Made by a program: the position numbers and the translations under genes
Part shown: positions 30,289 through 37,502 of the stretch, piece after piece
Layout of the letters: every line of letters begins with the position of its first letter
Position numbering within the stretch: the first letter of the stretch is position 1
Source of the DNA: a virus
Length of the DNA stretch: 37,502 nucleotides
Reading direction: 5' to 3' (one strand)
Virus record (IMG/VR): IMGVR_UViG_3300043436_001419
Coordinates: 1-37,502 of that record
Notes under the pieces: generated by a model
The model's input: only the letters and a program-made list of their open reading frames with translations
What the model was told of the DNA's origin: nothing
The model's database searches: none

Positions 30289-32469
30289 TTAAATATAAAA
30301 TCTACTTACCCCGTTTTCTTGTAACATATAGAAGTCAGTTTCAAGAAGTATGAAGTCGTAGTCTGTTGGTTGTAAATCTTTGAGTATTTTAAATAAAGAT
30401 ACATAAGAAGTAGTATTGGCTATTGGATTGAACCTATCTACCTTTTGTAATTGATAGAAATGCTTTCCTACTTTTATTATCTTTCTAAAATCTAAATCCA
30501 TAATATCCTGTGGAGTGAGATAGAAATTACCTTGAAGTACCCTACTATCTTTATCGCCAATCAATGATATAAGTGGTTCATAATAAGCACCATACAAGTT
30601 TGCTCCTGGATATACAGATATACTAAAATATACTTCCTTTGGAGTACCGAATAATAAATCTGCAACAGGGTCAGTCGGGTCGTTCAAGTGCCCTGCATAT
30701 GGATAGGCTGAATAGGATGATGAACCTGCATTGTATGACATAGTCCACATAGTAGGACATTGTACTTCTGGTTTCCAATATGCTATTCTAGGTTTGAAAT
30801 TATCTTTGACCTTAACTCCGTTTTCAACTTTGTATAAGTGAAGCATAATTCTACCCTGTACTTCCTCACGCATAACAGGTGCTCCAAATATTACTTTCAA
30901 TGTTTGTGTATCTAACTCAAAGTCATTATCTAATATTATTCTGCTTTCTCCATACCCCTCGTTATATTTTGCTTTATAAAACTGACCCCAATAATCATTG
31001 TCATCATCAAATTGTATTCTATATTCTTTGGCAGTTATTTCGCTTGTCGGTAAAATAGCCACATCTTGACTGACATCAAGTTTATTTGTCCAATCTAATG
31101 CTTCATCCTTATACGCTTTATAGAATAAAGGATAAGGTATAATTTCTAATACGTTGTCTTGTAATTTATCTTGTAGTATATACAAGTTGTGCATTGTGAT
31201 AATGCTTTTTAGAAAATCCCTTTGTTTCATTGACTTTGGCAACGTATAAGATATCTTCATAGTATCGCCTTCTGTCAAATCAACCGCAACAGGTACAGTA
31301 TTACCGATAACAAGGTTAGCATCCATACAGATTAGTAATGTGTCAATGTATGGATTTGTGTATGGGAAAATTAATGCACCAATTTGTTGTGCCTCTATTT
31401 GTACCTCAAAATAATCATTCTGTGCTATATCACCTGCCCAAGTCGCTGCCCAATCCCAATAATAACTTTGGTAACTACCGCTAAAATAGACAGTCCTAGA
31501 ATTTGAAATAATTGTTCCACCATTTTTCTTAACACGCATAACCCATACAACTGCCGTTCCGGGTTCTAGTGCAACTAGATGTATTCTGTGATTAAAGTTT
31601 ACACCTGTATTCAATGTCTGTGCTCTATTCCATGTAAATCTCGTTCCACCATTACTAATTGTAAACCCTTCTGCTGCTACACTTGTGAAACTGATTAACT
31701 GATTCCATAGGCTCACATTACCTATGCTTTCTTCAAAGCCTGATGTTTGATTAAGTAATGTGCTAACTTGTTTAGTAATTGACTTTTCAGCAGTTACTAG
31801 AATTAATTTCTTAAAGTATTGAGTATCAAAGAATGGTGCACGAATTTCAAAACCGCTTTCTGCAAATATTCTTTTCAATATCTCACGAATAAATACCGCA
31901 GGTTTGAAACTAACTAATGGGTATGTAACGCTATCTAATGTGTAACCATAATCAACCAAAGGATATACATAATTATTTGCACCATCTACCCATTCTGTTC
32001 TGTTCCAACTTTGTGCTATTGTATTGTTATTCCACGTATGGTCATAGTCCGTAAAGTTCAAATCGGCTAGTGTCTTGTCGCCTAATGTGTGTAATATATC
32101 CCTCAACCTGCCGAATACGTTTGTTTCATAGGTTATATCTCCGTTTTTGTTGTTAATCTTAATTAGCCTTAATACCCCATCAAATATCTTTACGTTGTCT
32201 AGGAATATTTGTGCCTTCGCCTGTTTGGATGGATTGAAGTTAGATAGTACGTTCCTATCATTCTCATCATAATCGTTTTCTACTGATATATCAAATATGT
32301 TACCGAATATCTTTTGATTTCTAGTTGTTGAAGGCAATACTATTGTTTTAGAATAGGATGTGCTTCTGCGTTCAATATCAGTAATATCGGCAATAGAATA
32401 TGTAAAATCTACATCTATATCGCCTAATGTATCAACTTCGTATGTTTCTAAATATAACTTTGCACCCAT
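30289..32469 (-). CDS. Tail hub / tail-associated (Tal-like) protein
   Basis: A 726-residue protein with a baseplate-type N-terminus (YEVDTLGDIDVDFTYSIADI, SYSKTIVLPSTTRNQKIF), then FKPAVFIREILKRIFAESGF and a beta-rich C-terminal half. I associate this pattern with tail proteins of phages of Bacteroidota that follow the Dit-like gene. It likely forms the tail-tip hub. No lytic domain is recognised. Confidence 0.65.
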   Translation of the reverse strand: MGAKLYLETYEVDTLGDIDVDFTYSIADITDIERRSTSYSKTIVLPSTTRNQKIFGNIFDISVENDYDENDRNVLSNFNPSKQAKAQIFLDNVKIFDGVLRLIKINNKNGDITYETNVFGRLRDILHTLGDKTLADLNFTDYDHTWNNNTIAQSWNRTEWVDGANNYVYPLVDYGYTLDSVTYPLVSFKPAVFIREILKRIFAESGFEIRAPFFDTQYFKKLILVTAEKSITKQVSTLLNQTSGFEESIGNVSLWNQLISFTSVAAEGFTISNGGTRFTWNRAQTLNTGVNFNHRIHLVALEPGTAVVWVMRVKKNGGTIISNSRTVYFSGSYQSYYWDWAATWAGDIAQNDYFEVQIEAQQIGALIFPYTNPYIDTLLICMDANLVIGNTVPVAVDLTEGDTMKISYTLPKSMKQRDFLKSIITMHNLYILQDKLQDNVLEIIPYPLFYKAYKDEALDWTNKLDVSQDVAILPTSEITAKEYRIQFDDDNDYWGQFYKAKYNEGYGESRIILDNDFELDTQTLKVIFGAPVMREEVQGRIMLHLYKVENGVKVKDNFKPRIAYWKPEVQCPTMWTMSYNAGSSSYSAYPYAGHLNDPTDPVADLLFGTPKEVYFSISVYPGANLYGAYYEPLISLIGDKDSRVLQGNFYLTPQDIMDLDFRKIIKVGKHFYQLQKVDRFNPIANTTSYVSLFKILKDLQPTDYDFILLETDFYMLQENGVSRFYI

Positions 32470-32470
32470 T

Positions 32471-33652
32471 CTATACAGATTGTCTTGTGTTTACTAAACC
32501 AAATTCAACATCTATTTCCAAATTAAATAACTTATCGCTAATGCTTTGCTTTAATTCATAACTATTGGCAATAGGCTTTACAGGAATCCACGATGGGGTA
32601 ATTTGTGTGTCATTCACTAGGTTCATATAAACTAGCGGTGAGTTATAAAGTTGTCTTATAAGGACGCTTTGTGCGTCTGTGAGGTAGTCGCTATTTAACT
32701 TATACTTTTGTGTTTCTTTGGTATAGTATATAGGATTTGTATTCTTAACTATTATATTGTCTGCATTGTAGATATCGCCTGAATAATCCTTTTGATACCC
32801 TTTCTTTTCTATATCAAAACTTGTCTTGCTAACTAAATCAAAGTTGAAAAAGTCATAAGTGCCATACTGATTCAGATAGGCTATCCTTATTGGTTCGTAT
32901 TTACCACAGGATTGCACATAGATAGTTCCTATTGCATATCTCCTTGCTCCACCATTCGCCCAATTCACAAAGATTTGGATGTTATCTGTTGTTCCACCAT
33001 AAGTCAATGGTGTAACTTTGAAATAAGAAATCATATTACCGACAGGTGCAGTTGGAGTGATATAGAAAGTTGATGTGCTTCCGTTGGCATATGTAACCAA
33101 CAATTCTAGGTTAGTAACCTTTCCATCATTGTAAAAGCCTATGATTTGTGAATCTGTGCTTCTACATTTCATTATTGTCCAATCTGTTAATGGTTTGTAT
33201 ATGGTTGTGCTACTGCCATTATATTGGCCAAAGTTAGCATACCAATTCTTTAATTCTAGTAATGGTAACGCAGCCGCAAGTCCGTATTTAGTTGTTGATA
33301 CAACTTCTGTGTTCAGTACAATTACATATTCATCATTCAGCATATAGTATTCATAACACTTGATATAGAATGGGAATATAATACCTGCACTATTTGATGA
33401 TGTTCCACTTTGGTAAAAGCCATTCGTAAAATTATAATATGCTGATACTAACTTACTTATATCAAATTCAACTTCATCAGCAGGATTCGCAGGACTATCA
33501 TAATAGGCAGTCGCTATCAATTCGTTGCTAATGTTATATACTTTCACAACATACTTAAAGCCTGTTTCGTTTGCATTCGTGCTTGATATCCTGTATAATA
33601 TCCTGTTGAATGTAGGCAGTATGCTTGGTGTAGGTTGTACTAATGTTATCAT
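32471..33652 (-). CDS. Probable distal tail protein
   Basis: A 393-residue beta-rich protein (VQPTPSILPTFNRILYRISS, FKYVVKVYNISNELIATAYY, VEFDISKLVSAYYNF). Placed between the gp10-like protein and the hub and ending one base before it, the order expected of a Dit-type protein. Identification is by order and fold style only. Confidence 0.55.
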   Translation of the reverse strand: MITLVQPTPSILPTFNRILYRISSTNANETGFKYVVKVYNISNELIATAYYDSPANPADEVEFDISKLVSAYYNFTNGFYQSGTSSNSAGIIFPFYIKCYEYYMLNDEYVIVLNTEVVSTTKYGLAAALPLLELKNWYANFGQYNGSSTTIYKPLTDWTIMKCRSTDSQIIGFYNDGKVTNLELLVTYANGSTSTFYITPTAPVGNMISYFKVTPLTYGGTTDNIQIFVNWANGGARRYAIGTIYVQSCGKYEPIRIAYLNQYGTYDFFNFDLVSKTSFDIEKKGYQKDYSGDIYNADNIIVKNTNPIYYTKETQKYKLNSDYLTDAQSVLIRQLYNSPLVYMNLVNDTQITPSWIPVKPIANSYELKQSISDKLFNLEIDVEFGLVNTRQSV

Positions 33653-34302
33653 TTTTTAGTTACTTTTAAAATCAATGAGTTAGCACCTACTTCTTCAAGT
33701 TCTGTTATATAGAATGGTGTAACATCATCAACTGCTCTTTGTTTAAAGTTCGTACCTTCAATACCATATTTCTTAATGTAATATGCTAATCTACTAGCAG
33801 GACTTGTAATCTGTTTTAATTTCTTTCTTCTTTTCCCTTCTGTGTTTTCAATTAGGTTAGTGGCTTTTAATTCTATGTTCTTTCTTTTTGCCCATCCTTC
33901 TAGGTTTGCTAGTGCCTCTGGCGGCATACCATAAGTTTTGAACTGATAATATTTACCATCAGCGTTCTTATAGAACATTTTATTTTTTGGGTTACCTGCT
34001 ACACCCTTCACACCCTTATCAATGAAATCTGTATAATTTGCATCACCGAATCCAATCTCTAATCTCCATACTCCACTCTTTTCTTTCGCACCGATAACTG
34101 CTATTGAACTAACCAATCTGCCCGAAGCCTGTGGAACTAATTGTTCAAGTCTAGCGACAAGGTCAATACCTAATCTATCCAATATAGATTTGACATTCTG
34201 TTGTAAAGCATTTTCTACTTCAACAATGTACTCATTTTCTTTGAGCCTTCTGCCACCTATATTGAATAAGGCATCTACTTGTTCCTGTGTCGCAACTCCC
34301 AT
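33649..34302 (-). CDS. HK97 gp10-like neck/tail completion protein
   Basis: A 217-residue protein whose N-terminal half has the gp10 pattern: helix (VKSILDRLGIDLVARLEQLV), PQASGRLVSSIAVIGA, then LEIGFGDANYTDFIDKGVKG. The C-terminal half (GKRRKKLKQITSPASRLAYY) is a basic extension. gp10-like proteins join head and tail. It overlaps the chaperone T extension by 28 bp. Confidence 0.72.
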   Translation of the reverse strand: MGVATQEQVDALFNIGGRRLKENEYIVEVENALQQNVKSILDRLGIDLVARLEQLVPQASGRLVSSIAVIGAKEKSGVWRLEIGFGDANYTDFIDKGVKGVAGNPKNKMFYKNADGKYYQFKTYGMPPEALANLEGWAKRKNIELKATNLIENTEGKRRKKLKQITSPASRLAYYIKKYGIEGTNFKQRAVDDVTPFYITELEEVGANSLILKVTKK

Positions 34303-34556
34303 TGTTTATATAATGCTTCTTTATGTTTATTATAATCTTTTAAATATGCTAGACTATTCAAATAGTGTATGACAGGTAACTTGTAGGCTTCTGTCAGCGT
34401 AATATTTTCAAAGTCCGCTATTTCTTTTGTGGAATGAACCCAACCCCATCGTTCCATAAACGAAGTAGTGCCGCTCTCGTTTCTTCCGTCAGGTTTGAAG
34501 AGGTTATGGTATCGCTTATTAATTCCTTGAATAATTGATAAAAAAAAAGCATACAA
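34275..34556 (-). CDS. Tail chaperone T extension, reached by -1 frameshift
   Basis: An open frame overlapping the end of the G-like gene by 139 bp. Its first possible start is a TTG embedded in the upstream gene, with no ATG near, so independent translation is unlikely. A -1 slip on the T9 run at 34540-34548 would join residue 154 of the G-like protein to 88 residues from this frame (LSIIQGINKRYHNLF ... ALYKQWELRHRNK), a product of about 242 residues. This is the gpG-gpGT design of siphovirus tail assembly chaperones, in which the longer form binds the tape measure. Confidence 0.82.
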   Translation of the reverse strand: MYAFFLSIIQGINKRYHNLFKPDGRNESGTTSFMERWGWVHSTKEIADFENITLTEAYKLPVIHYLNSLAYLKDYNKHKEALYKQWELRHRNK

Positions 34557-35002
34557 CCATAAACATCCACAAATCTAGCATCTAATAAATCTTCCGCTAC
34601 AACTTCGTGTGGTATAGTCCCGTACTCCATATACTTATCGCCTTTCATACGCAGAAAGAAACAGGCAGCAATTTTATTTAACTGCATAATCTGTCCGCTA
34701 AAATGGTTGATGTCAATATATTGTCCTGCGGTAATTTCAGTTAATTCAAAACAGAACTTATATCTGTTGCCATTTACCACTAGGTAATCAACAGGCTTAC
34801 ATTCCGGCACATTGTTAAAGAACTCTAACTTTGCAGCATAATCTTGAACTAATTGCCTATACTTTATTGTTTCGTATTCTTCCTCACTCTTTCCTTCCAC
34901 TACGGCTAACATCTTTTGCTGCTTTTCAACAATATTCAGTTGTTCGCTTAATTCAATATCATAAAGGCTTATGAATTGTCCGACTGTCAGTTTATCCCAC
35001 AT
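34418..35002 (-). CDS. Tail assembly chaperone, G-like
   Basis: A 194-residue protein (MWDKLTVGQFISLYDIEL ... WNDGVGFIPQKK), mostly helical with a central beta section (YLVVNGNRYKFCFELTEITA). The LTVGQFISLYDIE start is common among chaperones of phages of Bacteroidota. It contains the T9 slippery run at codons 152-155 and overlaps the T frame. It lies just after terL, far from the tape measure gene (24087), which is unusual. Confidence 0.78.
   Translation of the reverse strand: MWDKLTVGQFISLYDIELSEQLNIVEKQQKMLAVVEGKSEEEYETIKYRQLVQDYAAKLEFFNNVPECKPVDYLVVNGNRYKFCFELTEITAGQYIDINHFSGQIMQLNKIAACFFLRMKGDKYMEYGTIPHEVVAEDLLDARFVDVYGCMLFFYQLFKELISDTITSSNLTEETRAALLRLWNDGVGFIPQKK
34538..34549 (-). promoter_or_regulatory. 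Slippery sequence for -1 ribosomal frameshift
   Basis: Minus strand C-T9-AT. In the G frame this reads CTT TTT TTT TAT; slipping back one base gives TTT TTT TTA in the T frame. It contains the perfect X-XXY-YYZ heptamer T-TTT-TTT. It lies inside the overlap of the two frames, as required. Confidence 0.8.
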
Positions 35003-35031
35003 AATTGTAAATATATTTTTTAGGTTATCGT

Positions 35032-36231
35032 TTATCTAAAAGTGTATAGTCCTTTGTTACTAACCTTCAATTCGTTCAAGGCAAAGTAACGTAGGGCATC
35101 TATGGCATGGTTGTATAAATCTGTTGGCTGACCTGTTAATGTGCCATCTCGTTCAGTTCGGTACTTGTAAGTTAGCACTTCTTTGCCAATTATATCTTCT
35201 GCTACAAAATTAATTTTATATCGCTTCAATATATCTATGCTATTGTTAATACTATCCTTTCCTTTGTTCGCTCCCTTAATCATTCGCCATCCATCCCTGT
35301 ATAGTTCCTCAATGCTCTTTGGCTCGGCACTATCTGCTATGATTGTGGTATGTTGTTGGATATTAAGTTCACGCATACGTTTACTTATATCTTGATTTGT
35401 CAATCCACGTTCATAAATCAATGTTTGAACATAGAGTTGTCCTTCGTGTTTCCTTACTTCAACCAATGCAGTCGGGTCAATAGAATAACCAAAGTCAAGT
35501 CCATAGCCTAACAATTCGCCCTGTATGGATTCACAGGCATTGAAGTTATTGAATATCAAGCCTTCTATCGTTCCCCATTCGCCTATGCCATATACGTTCC
35601 ACAACGCAGGGTCTGTCTTTTTCAATAGTTCAATCTCCATAATCACAGAATCCTGTAAGAATGGGTTATCCCTATAATTACTTACAATTACCTCAACATC
35701 ATTTTCTGTGTACTGACGTACATCTTCTAATTCTGTTTTGATAAAATGGTTTGGTGATGATGGGTTTAAGGCTAGGAAGATAGTTCCTGTCGTTCTAAAT
35801 AGTAATTGTTGCCACTCTATTTTGTTTATTTCGTTTGCCTCATCAACGAATAGATGGGTTCGCTTACGGCCTCTTAACTTTGTTTCTTGGTCAACTGAAA
35901 AGAATTCAACAATCCTGTTATTGTATTTAAACTCAAAGTTTGATTTGTTGTAATCTATTGTATTTTGTAACCCTGTGGCTTCTAGTATTTCTATGAAGTC
36001 CCTCAATGTTGAACTCCTTAATGATGGTAGGAATTTACGAACTATGCTGAATGTACCTTTTTCATCAAAGGCATTACCTATCCTACCTGTCAGCAACCAT
36101 ACAACTGCTAACTGACAGATTGAATATGATTTTGTACTACGAGTACCGCCTCTGTTGATTCGTATTTTCTTCTTGGATAAGGCATTCTTTTCGTATACTT
36201 CACTTCCTTTTATTACAAGTTTATCGCTCAC
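35032..36231 (-). CDS. Terminase large subunit
   Basis: A 399-residue packaging motor with Walker A GGTRSTKSY (28-36), Walker B THLFVDEANE (125-134), coupling motif LALNPSSPNH and nuclease acidic residues in GYGLDFGYSIDPTA, IIADSAEPKSIEEL and YNHAIDALRYF. The P-loop is a diverged form with T in place of the usual G before KS, as in PBSX-type terminases. Start is GTG at 36231, overlapping terS by 11 bp. The type suggests cos or pac cutting cannot be decided here; the circular map is compatible with pac/headful or with assembly closure of cos ends. Confidence 0.93.
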   Translation of the reverse strand: MSDKLVIKGSEVYEKNALSKKKIRINRGGTRSTKSYSICQLAVVWLLTGRIGNAFDEKGTFSIVRKFLPSLRSSTLRDFIEILEATGLQNTIDYNKSNFEFKYNNRIVEFFSVDQETKLRGRKRTHLFVDEANEINKIEWQQLLFRTTGTIFLALNPSSPNHFIKTELEDVRQYTENDVEVIVSNYRDNPFLQDSVIMEIELLKKTDPALWNVYGIGEWGTIEGLIFNNFNACESIQGELLGYGLDFGYSIDPTALVEVRKHEGQLYVQTLIYERGLTNQDISKRMRELNIQQHTTIIADSAEPKSIEELYRDGWRMIKGANKGKDSINNSIDILKRYKINFVAEDIIGKEVLTYKYRTERDGTLTGQPTDLYNHAIDALRYFALNELKVSNKGLYTFR

Positions 36232-36586
36232 GTTTTATGATTTGGACTTCTACTCCTGTAAGGTTTAGACCCCCTTCTAATTGGATTTGTTCTTTTGGTT
36301 TACCATATACTCTTGTCAGTAGTGTGTCAATAGAATACAAACTACCTTTCCTAAATGAACGATATAGAGCATTGGCTATTGTCTTTTCTAGTATAGTCGT
36401 GTCATCGCTTTGAACTATATCTTTCAGTTGTTCCATATTCATACCTAACATATTCTGTATGGTATCATTGATTTCGGATTGCTTATACCCTATTTCTTTT
36501 AGTAAGGTTGTAAACTTCTTTGGTCTGCCATTCGGGTTACCGCTTTCCCCCTTCTTAAATGGTATTAGGTTTTCTTCGTTTGCCAT
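36221..36586 (-). CDS. Probable terminase small subunit
   Basis: A 121-residue protein starting with the FKKGESGNPNGRPKKF motif of DUF5681-like phage proteins, followed by helices (LLKEIGYKQSEINDTIQNML, IANALYRSFRKGSLYSIDTL) and KPKEQIQLEGG. This N-terminal motif and the position directly before terL are usual for small terminases. It would select phage DNA, possibly after its modification, since modification genes precede it in the same operon. Confidence 0.75.
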   Translation of the reverse strand: MANEENLIPFKKGESGNPNGRPKKFTTLLKEIGYKQSEINDTIQNMLGMNMEQLKDIVQSDDTTILEKTIANALYRSFRKGSLYSIDTLLTRVYGKPKEQIQLEGGLNLTGVEVQIIKRER

Positions 36587-36587
36587 A

Positions 36588-37037
36588 TTACATAATATTA
36601 CTAATGATGTCCTCTTGTAATTCTTCGGGAACTAGATGTCGCCAACTGCCATTCCCTGCTTTGATTGATTCACGAATATAGGTAGCCGATATGTTTGCTA
36701 TTTCTTCTGTCGGGGTATATTTGTTTACTTCATAGCCTACACCCCTGCCAAAGTTCACAGATTCAATGTCAGGGATAATCATAACCTCAACATCTTGTTT
36801 CCTTTCCCTGTGATATTTCAATATCATATTCTTTGTCTGTTGTGATGTGAACGGATTGCCAGCATCGGGTTCAATATCCCTTATAAGTATAAGAACAGGC
36901 ACTCCTTTGTGTAACTTCTGTTCAATCAATTGAATATGACCGAAATGATAAGGCTGATACCTTCCAATGAATATCGCTCTTTTCTTATCCTTGTTCTTAG
37001 TTGGTTGTCCACCATAGTTTCTTTTAACCCATGCCAT
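36588..37037 (-). CDS. HxGH nucleotidylyltransferase (NadM/ATP-sulfurylase-like superfamily)
   Basis: A 149-residue protein with the nucleotidylyltransferase signatures GRYQPYHFGH (25-34), AGNPFTSQQTKNMI (59-72), VNFGRGVGYEV and ISATYIRESI (116-125), then WRHLVPEEL. The end resembles NMN adenylyltransferase NadM; ATP sulfurylase belongs to the same superfamily. It overlaps the CysC-like gene by 14 bp. With that kinase it could form a minimal PAPS-making pair (ATP + sulfate to APS, APS to PAPS). Other options are NAD synthesis or activation of a sugar for the glycosyltransferase. The transferase class is secure, the substrate is not. Confidence 0.8.
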   Translation of the reverse strand: MAWVKRNYGGQPTKNKDKKRAIFIGRYQPYHFGHIQLIEQKLHKGVPVLILIRDIEPDAGNPFTSQQTKNMILKYHRERKQDVEVMIIPDIESVNFGRGVGYEVNKYTPTEEIANISATYIRESIKAGNGSWRHLVPEELQEDIISNIM

Positions 37038-37470
37038 TTGATTTGTTATTTAGTATTTTAATAATGCAGTTTTCTACTGATTCGTGTGTAGTATCAATAT
37101 CTATATAATCTTCTGTTGGAACTTCAAATTCTGCAACAAAAAACTTCTCTCTGCCACGAATTTCGCTAGTGTGGACATATACCTCAACCATTTGATTTGA
37201 AGCCTTTAATGCCCTCCTGTGTTCGTTATAGGGGGCAACTACACTAATGATAACATCATAGCCTTCGTTATCCATAAACCTTGCAATATCTAATACAGAT
37301 TGTATGTTCTTTTCCCTGCCTTCCCTAGTGTAATCAAAGTTCTGTAATACTTCACGAAGGTTATCGCCGTCAATATGCACGTGCTTTGTGCCTAGTTTTT
37401 CAATAAGTGCTTTTGCTAATGTTGTTTTGCCTGATGCGGGTTGTCCGCAGAACCAATAAATCATATTCAT
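37024..37470 (-). CDS. Adenylylsulfate kinase-like protein (CysC family)
   Basis: A 148-residue P-loop kinase: Walker A GQPASGKTT (9-17), HIDGDNLREV (32-41, the CysC DGDN-R motif), YTREGREKNIQSV, VIISVVAPYNEHRR and VEVYVHTSEIRGRE, ending DYIDIDTTHESVENC. These align in order with APS kinase, which phosphorylates APS to PAPS. It is ~50 residues shorter than E. coli CysC, mainly in the lid and C-terminus, as in short versions I recall from Bacteroidota. Downstream of DUF2061 (through the repeat) and upstream of an HxGH transferase. The main alternative is a kinase for hydroxymethyl bases in DNA, but the DGDN motif and the sulfotransferase favour PAPS. Confidence 0.82.
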   Translation of the reverse strand: MNMIYWFCGQPASGKTTLAKALIEKLGTKHVHIDGDNLREVLQNFDYTREGREKNIQSVLDIARFMDNEGYDVIISVVAPYNEHRRALKASNQMVEVYVHTSEIRGREKFFVAEFEVPTEDYIDIDTTHESVENCIIKILNNKSNGMG

Positions 37471-37502
37471 TTTTTTAATCCGTACTTAATATATTTATAC
37501 CA
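37311..37502. repeat. Right copy of 192-bp terminal direct repeat
   Basis: Same sequence as 1-192 apart from G at 37438. It holds the 5' third of the CysC-like gene (to 37470) and the end of the DUF2061 gene (from 37467). Joining the copies gives an uninterrupted operon across the junction. Confidence 0.95.

Noticed and set aside
34275-34556. Independent 93-residue gene or broken pseudogene
   Set aside because: No ATG, heavy overlap and a slippery site in the right place make it the second half of a frameshifted chaperone.
37024-37470. Kinase for hydroxymethyl bases in DNA (hypermodification P-loop kinase)
   Set aside because: Possible in a TET cluster, but the DGDN-R motif, the VAPY...R segment, the DUF2061 neighbour and the sulfotransferase all favour APS kinase. 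Kept only as the alternative.
1-37502. Temperate prophage
   Set aside because: No integrase, excisionase, repressor or attachment site was recognised, and the sequence closes on itself.

Overview
The window is a complete or nearly complete genome of a virulent-looking tailed phage (siphovirus type) of about 37.3 kb. The first 192 bases recur at the right end (1-192 and 37311-37502, offset 37310, one synonymous mismatch), so the molecule is circular or circularly permuted, with a unit of about 37,310 bp. It is AT-rich and essentially every gene lies on the minus strand, so transcription runs from high to low coordinates and continues through the repeat. Gene content (DUF4373, DUF6712-like connector, DUF2061, a short CysC-like kinase, a small protein ending RYRGQGR), the lack of clear Shine-Dalgarno sites and TAnnTTTG-like promoter boxes suggest a Bacteroidota host, perhaps aquatic. 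I see no integrase, repressor, tRNA gene, DNA polymerase or RNA polymerase.

Layout in transcription order. (1) 37470-35032: CysC-like kinase, HxGH nucleotidylyltransferase, small and large terminase. (2) 35002-21901: tail module with a gpG/gpGT-type chaperone pair joined by a -1 frameshift on a T9 run, a gp10-like neck protein, distal tail and hub proteins, a 1560-residue fibre with a peptidase S74 chaperone, a LamG-like protein and the tape measure. (3) 21889-15312: head module, protease, scaffold, capsid, probable tail tube, portal, connector and terminator. (4) 15301-12835: lysis cassette (membrane proteins, Ca-binding M15 endolysin, unimolecular spanin) and a phosphoesterase. (5) 12834-12147: a gene-free stretch that looks like a promoter plus a structured RNA of about 500 nt. 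(6) 12146-3249: small early genes, DUF932, ERF annealase, YqaJ exonuclease, DnaA-domain-IV-like protein, winged-helix proteins, DUF4373, a G-rich spacer, DnaB helicase, VRR-NUC, sigma-like protein, SSB-like and HNH proteins. (7) 3238-157: a hypothetical protein, ParB-like protein, TET-associated-type glycosyltransferase, PAPS-type sulfotransferase, TET/JBP dioxygenase and a DUF2061 membrane protein, which then run into the CysC gene of (1) across the repeat.

The most interesting part is the uninterrupted, overlapping operon ParB - glycosyltransferase - sulfotransferase - TET/JBP dioxygenase - DUF2061 - CysC - nucleotidylyltransferase - terS - terL. The first half is a known type of DNA hypermodification cluster (oxidise a 5-methylpyrimidine, then glycosylate it). 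The second half would make and use PAPS, the sulfate donor. My inference is that this phage carries a sulfated, glycosylated 5-hydroxymethyl-pyrimidine in its DNA, made just before packaging. No DNA methyltransferase or hydroxymethylase is present, so the oxidised base could be thymine (as with JBP) or host-made 5-methylcytosine. Other notable points are a portal protein carrying a winged-helix domain, the non-canonical head/tail gene order and the candidate structured RNA.
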